7,460 bases of DNA, taken from contig JALVDQ010000418.1 of assembly GCA_027008885.1 (NCBI GenBank), forward strand, positions 1-7,460, read 5' to 3'. Positions 6,218-7,460 of this stretch are shown piece by piece; the first letter of the stretch is position 1, and every line of letters starts with the position of its first letter. The notes below the pieces were generated by a model. That model saw nothing but the letters and a program-made list of their open reading frames with translations. It made no database searches and had not been told where the DNA came from. The position numbers were made by a program, and so were the translations under genes. The stretch comes from Thiotrichaceae bacterium. GTDB taxonomy: Bacteria > Pseudomonadota > Gammaproteobacteria > Thiotrichales > Thiotrichaceae.

Positions 6218-6994
6218 ATGATTCGTTTTGCCTCGCTGGGGAGTGGAAGTAAGGGTAATGCGACCTTAATAGAATCTGGAGAGAATGGTTCTGATACCCG
6301 GATTTTACTGGATTGTGGTTTTTCAGTTGTCGAAACAGAAAAGCGTCTTTTGCGACTAGGTCGTGAAGCAAATACCATTACAGCCATTGTATTAACGCAT
6401 GAGCACTCTGATCATGTCAGTGGGGCAGGGCGCTTGTCGCGTAAATATAATATTCCTGTCTGGTTGACGGCAGGGACAGCTCATGCCTGTAAAGATACCA
6501 ATTATGCAGAAATGAATTTCATTGATAGTCATTCGAGTTTTGCAATTGACGGTATTCAATTGCATCCATTTCCTGTTCCGCACGATGCAAGAGAACCATG
6601 TCAATTTGTTTTTTCAGATGGTGCGTCACGTTTAGGTGTTGTCACTGATCTTGGTTGCTATACACCACATATTCTCAGATGCCTGGATAAACTGGATGCC
6701 TTGTTGCTTGAATGTAATTATGATCGCTCGATGTTGCTCAACGGTTCTTATCCCCGGTCTTTAAAAGAAAGAGTTGCTGGTCATATAGGGCATCTGGATA
6801 ATCAACACGCGACCCGGTTATTACAAGAGTTAAACCTGTCAAAACTGAAACATCTTATCGGTGTGCATGTGAGTGAAAAAAACAATAAACGGGAGTTTGC
6901 CCTGGATGCACTTTGTCAAGGGGTGAATTGTGAAAAAGAAATGGTGTCATTGGCATCACAAACAAAGGGATTTAATTGGAGAGAAATATACTAA
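6218..6994 (+). CDS. MBL-fold metallohydrolase (YycJ/WalJ-like)
   Basis: This is a 258-residue metallo-beta-lactamase-fold protein without a signal peptide, so cytoplasmic. The metal-binding motif THEHSDH (His61, His63, Asp65, His66) is intact. Other expected ligands are visible as His122 in VPHDA, Asp144 in VVTDLG and a histidine in GVHVSEKNN. The N-terminal SLGSGSKGNATLI, the central ECNYD and the GHLDN element are characteristic of the YycJ/WalJ-like subgroup, some of which are nucleases. The substrate of this one is not known. It begins 20 bp after bamC with only a weak ribosome site, suggesting co-transcription. In Pseudomonas the same gene sits between bamC and purC; here an rRNA operon follows instead. 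Confidence 0.9.
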   Translation: MIRFASLGSGSKGNATLIESGENGSDTRILLDCGFSVVETEKRLLRLGREANTITAIVLTHEHSDHVSGAGRLSRKYNIPVWLTAGTAHACKDTNYAEMNFIDSHSSFAIDGIQLHPFPVPHDAREPCQFVFSDGASRLGVVTDLGCYTPHILRCLDKLDALLLECNYDRSMLLNGSYPRSLKERVAGHIGHLDNQHATRLLQELNLSKLKHLIGVHVSEKNNKREFALDALCQGVNCEKEMVSLASQTKGFNWREIY

Positions 6995-7049
6995 GCAACT
7001 GTTTTATATAAGAATTGTAATTTAATCCAAATAAAGTTGAAATTAGTGG

Positions 7050-7077
7050 TTGACTCAAAAATGTATCTCCCTATAAT
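7050..7077 (+). promoter_or_regulatory. rRNA promoter P1
   Basis: TTGACT (7050-7055) and TATAAT (7072-7077) are separated by 16 bp, followed by a GC-rich discriminator (GCGC). This layout is typical of growth-rate- and ppGpp-controlled rRNA promoters. It lies about 365 bp before the 16S start. Confidence 0.85.
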
Positions 7078-7155
7078 GCGCATCCTCTGACACGGAGCAG
7101 CTCTTTTTTGAGGCTGAACCTGAAAGAAAAAACAAGAAAAAAGATAATATTTTTG

Positions 7156-7183
7156 TTGACTTTTTCTTGAAGGAGATTATAAT
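7156..7183 (+). promoter_or_regulatory. rRNA promoter P2
   Basis: TTGACT (7156-7161) and TATAAT (7178-7183) are again 16 bp apart. The preceding A-rich run (about 7122-7150) resembles an UP element. Transcription should start near 7190. Confidence 0.85.
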
Positions 7184-7193
7184 TCTCCGCCTC

Positions 7194-7213
7194 GCTTAAA
7201 CAAGGGTTTAAGC
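7194..7213 (+). other. Hairpin at the 5' end of the P2 transcript
   Basis: GCTTAAAC and GTTTAAGC form a perfect 8-bp stem around an AAGG loop. It would sit within a few bases of the predicted P2 start, so the leader RNA may begin with this stem-loop. Confidence 0.6.
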
Positions 7214-7285
7214 TGTTACTTAAAAAATGAGAACCAGAAAAACTTGTGTGGGTGCTTGTAGCTTGCGAATAACGCAAGAAGCAAG
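7214..7285 (+). promoter_or_regulatory. rRNA antitermination region: boxA-like, boxC-like and stem-loop
   Basis: TGTTACTTAAAAA (7214-7226) matches the E. coli boxA TGCTCTTTAACAA at nine of thirteen positions. TGTGTGGG (7245-7252) follows at nearly the E. coli distance and is identical to the leader element there. Next comes a stem-loop, CTTGCG-AATAA-CGCAAG (7262-7278), with outer CTTG/CAAG pairing (7255-7258 with 7282-7285). The order matches an rrn leader that recruits Nus factors. The boxA itself is a weak match. Confidence 0.5.
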
Positions 7286-7439
7286 AACTCAACAAACGTT
7301 AATTTTTGTAATGTTTTTTTATTGTTATTGATATGTATTTGGTATGTATTGATAGCTAATAAGAAACCGATTAAACACGTTAAGTTAGGTTCGACCTTCA
7401 ATTTAAAGATATAGAGTCTGAAAGGACTTAAAACAATTT

Positions 7440-7460
7440 AAACTGAAGAGTTTGATCCTG
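7440..7460 (+). rRNA. rrs: 16S ribosomal RNA, 5' end
   Basis: The last bases contain TGAAGAGTTTGATCCTG, the universal bacterial 16S 5' sequence. By alignment with the E. coli mature end the gene begins at about 7440. Only 21 bases are inside the window. The stretch between the hydrolase gene and this point (6995-7439) is the rRNA promoter and leader region and holds no credible protein gene. Confidence 0.95.

Noticed and set aside
7096..7109. boxA or terminator between P1 and P2 (AGCAGCTCTTTTTT)
   Set aside because: GCTCTTTTTT partly resembles boxA, but it lies upstream of P2; the possible GAGC/GCTC stem leaves a one-base loop, so neither reading is convincing.
7332..7350. TATGTATT repeated at an 11-bp distance in the rRNA leader
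   Set aside because: It has only two copies in very AT-rich DNA and no regulator context; chance is likely.
7071..7401. Minus-strand frames in the rRNA leader
   Set aside because: They overlap two near-consensus rRNA promoters and leader stem-loops, and their low-complexity Phe/Leu/Lys/Ser-rich translations look like noncoding AT-rich DNA.

Overview
This window looks like the chromosome of an AT-rich gammaproteobacterium (roughly 40% G+C by eye). The right half carries the order dapA - bamC - metallo-beta-lactamase-fold hydrolase, which is typical of that class. BamC is itself largely restricted to Beta/Gammaproteobacteria. The window ends in the first bases of a 16S rRNA. The left half suggests a facultative denitrifier. 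I cannot name a genus from the sequence.

Left block (1-3896, all genes on the minus strand, so transcribed leftwards). In transcription order there is a GAF-sensor/winged-helix regulator (3896-2967), a polytopic membrane protein with two 4Fe-4S ferredoxin-type clusters of the CcoG/NapH kind (2834-1815), an unrecognised exported protein with six cysteines (1612-1013), and the N-terminal 265 residues of a periplasmic cytochrome cd1 protein, most likely the nitrite reductase NirS (795-1, cut by the window edge). The control DNA between these genes is informative. Four 7-bp repeats at an exact 11-bp pitch, laid out like a Pho box, lie between the regulator and the Fe-S gene. A pair of FNR/Dnr-like boxes sharing an identical 12-bp core precedes the cd1 gene. 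A 17-bp perfect inverted repeat with G7/C7 tracts lies in the leader of the cysteine protein gene.

Right block (4084-6994, plus strand). A consensus-like sigma70 promoter reads into dapA (lysine/diaminopimelate synthesis), bamC (outer-membrane lipoprotein of the BAM complex) and an MBL-fold hydrolase, with gaps of 45 and 20 bp. These three probably form one operon, divergent from the regulator.

Ribosomal RNA leader (6995-7460). Two near-consensus promoters with 16-bp spacers, a hairpin at the predicted start of the P2 transcript, and boxA/boxC-like antitermination signals with a following stem-loop lead into the 5' end of 16S rRNA at about 7440.

The main hypothesis is a small regulatory module. 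A one-component regulator carrying an OmpR/PhoB-type DNA-binding domain, with a GAF domain in place of a receiver, may bind the adjacent 11-bp-pitch repeats and control the membrane Fe-S protein, next to nitrite respiration genes under FNR/Dnr-type control. The repeat geometry, domain order and gene order are visible in the sequence. The regulatory link is inference.
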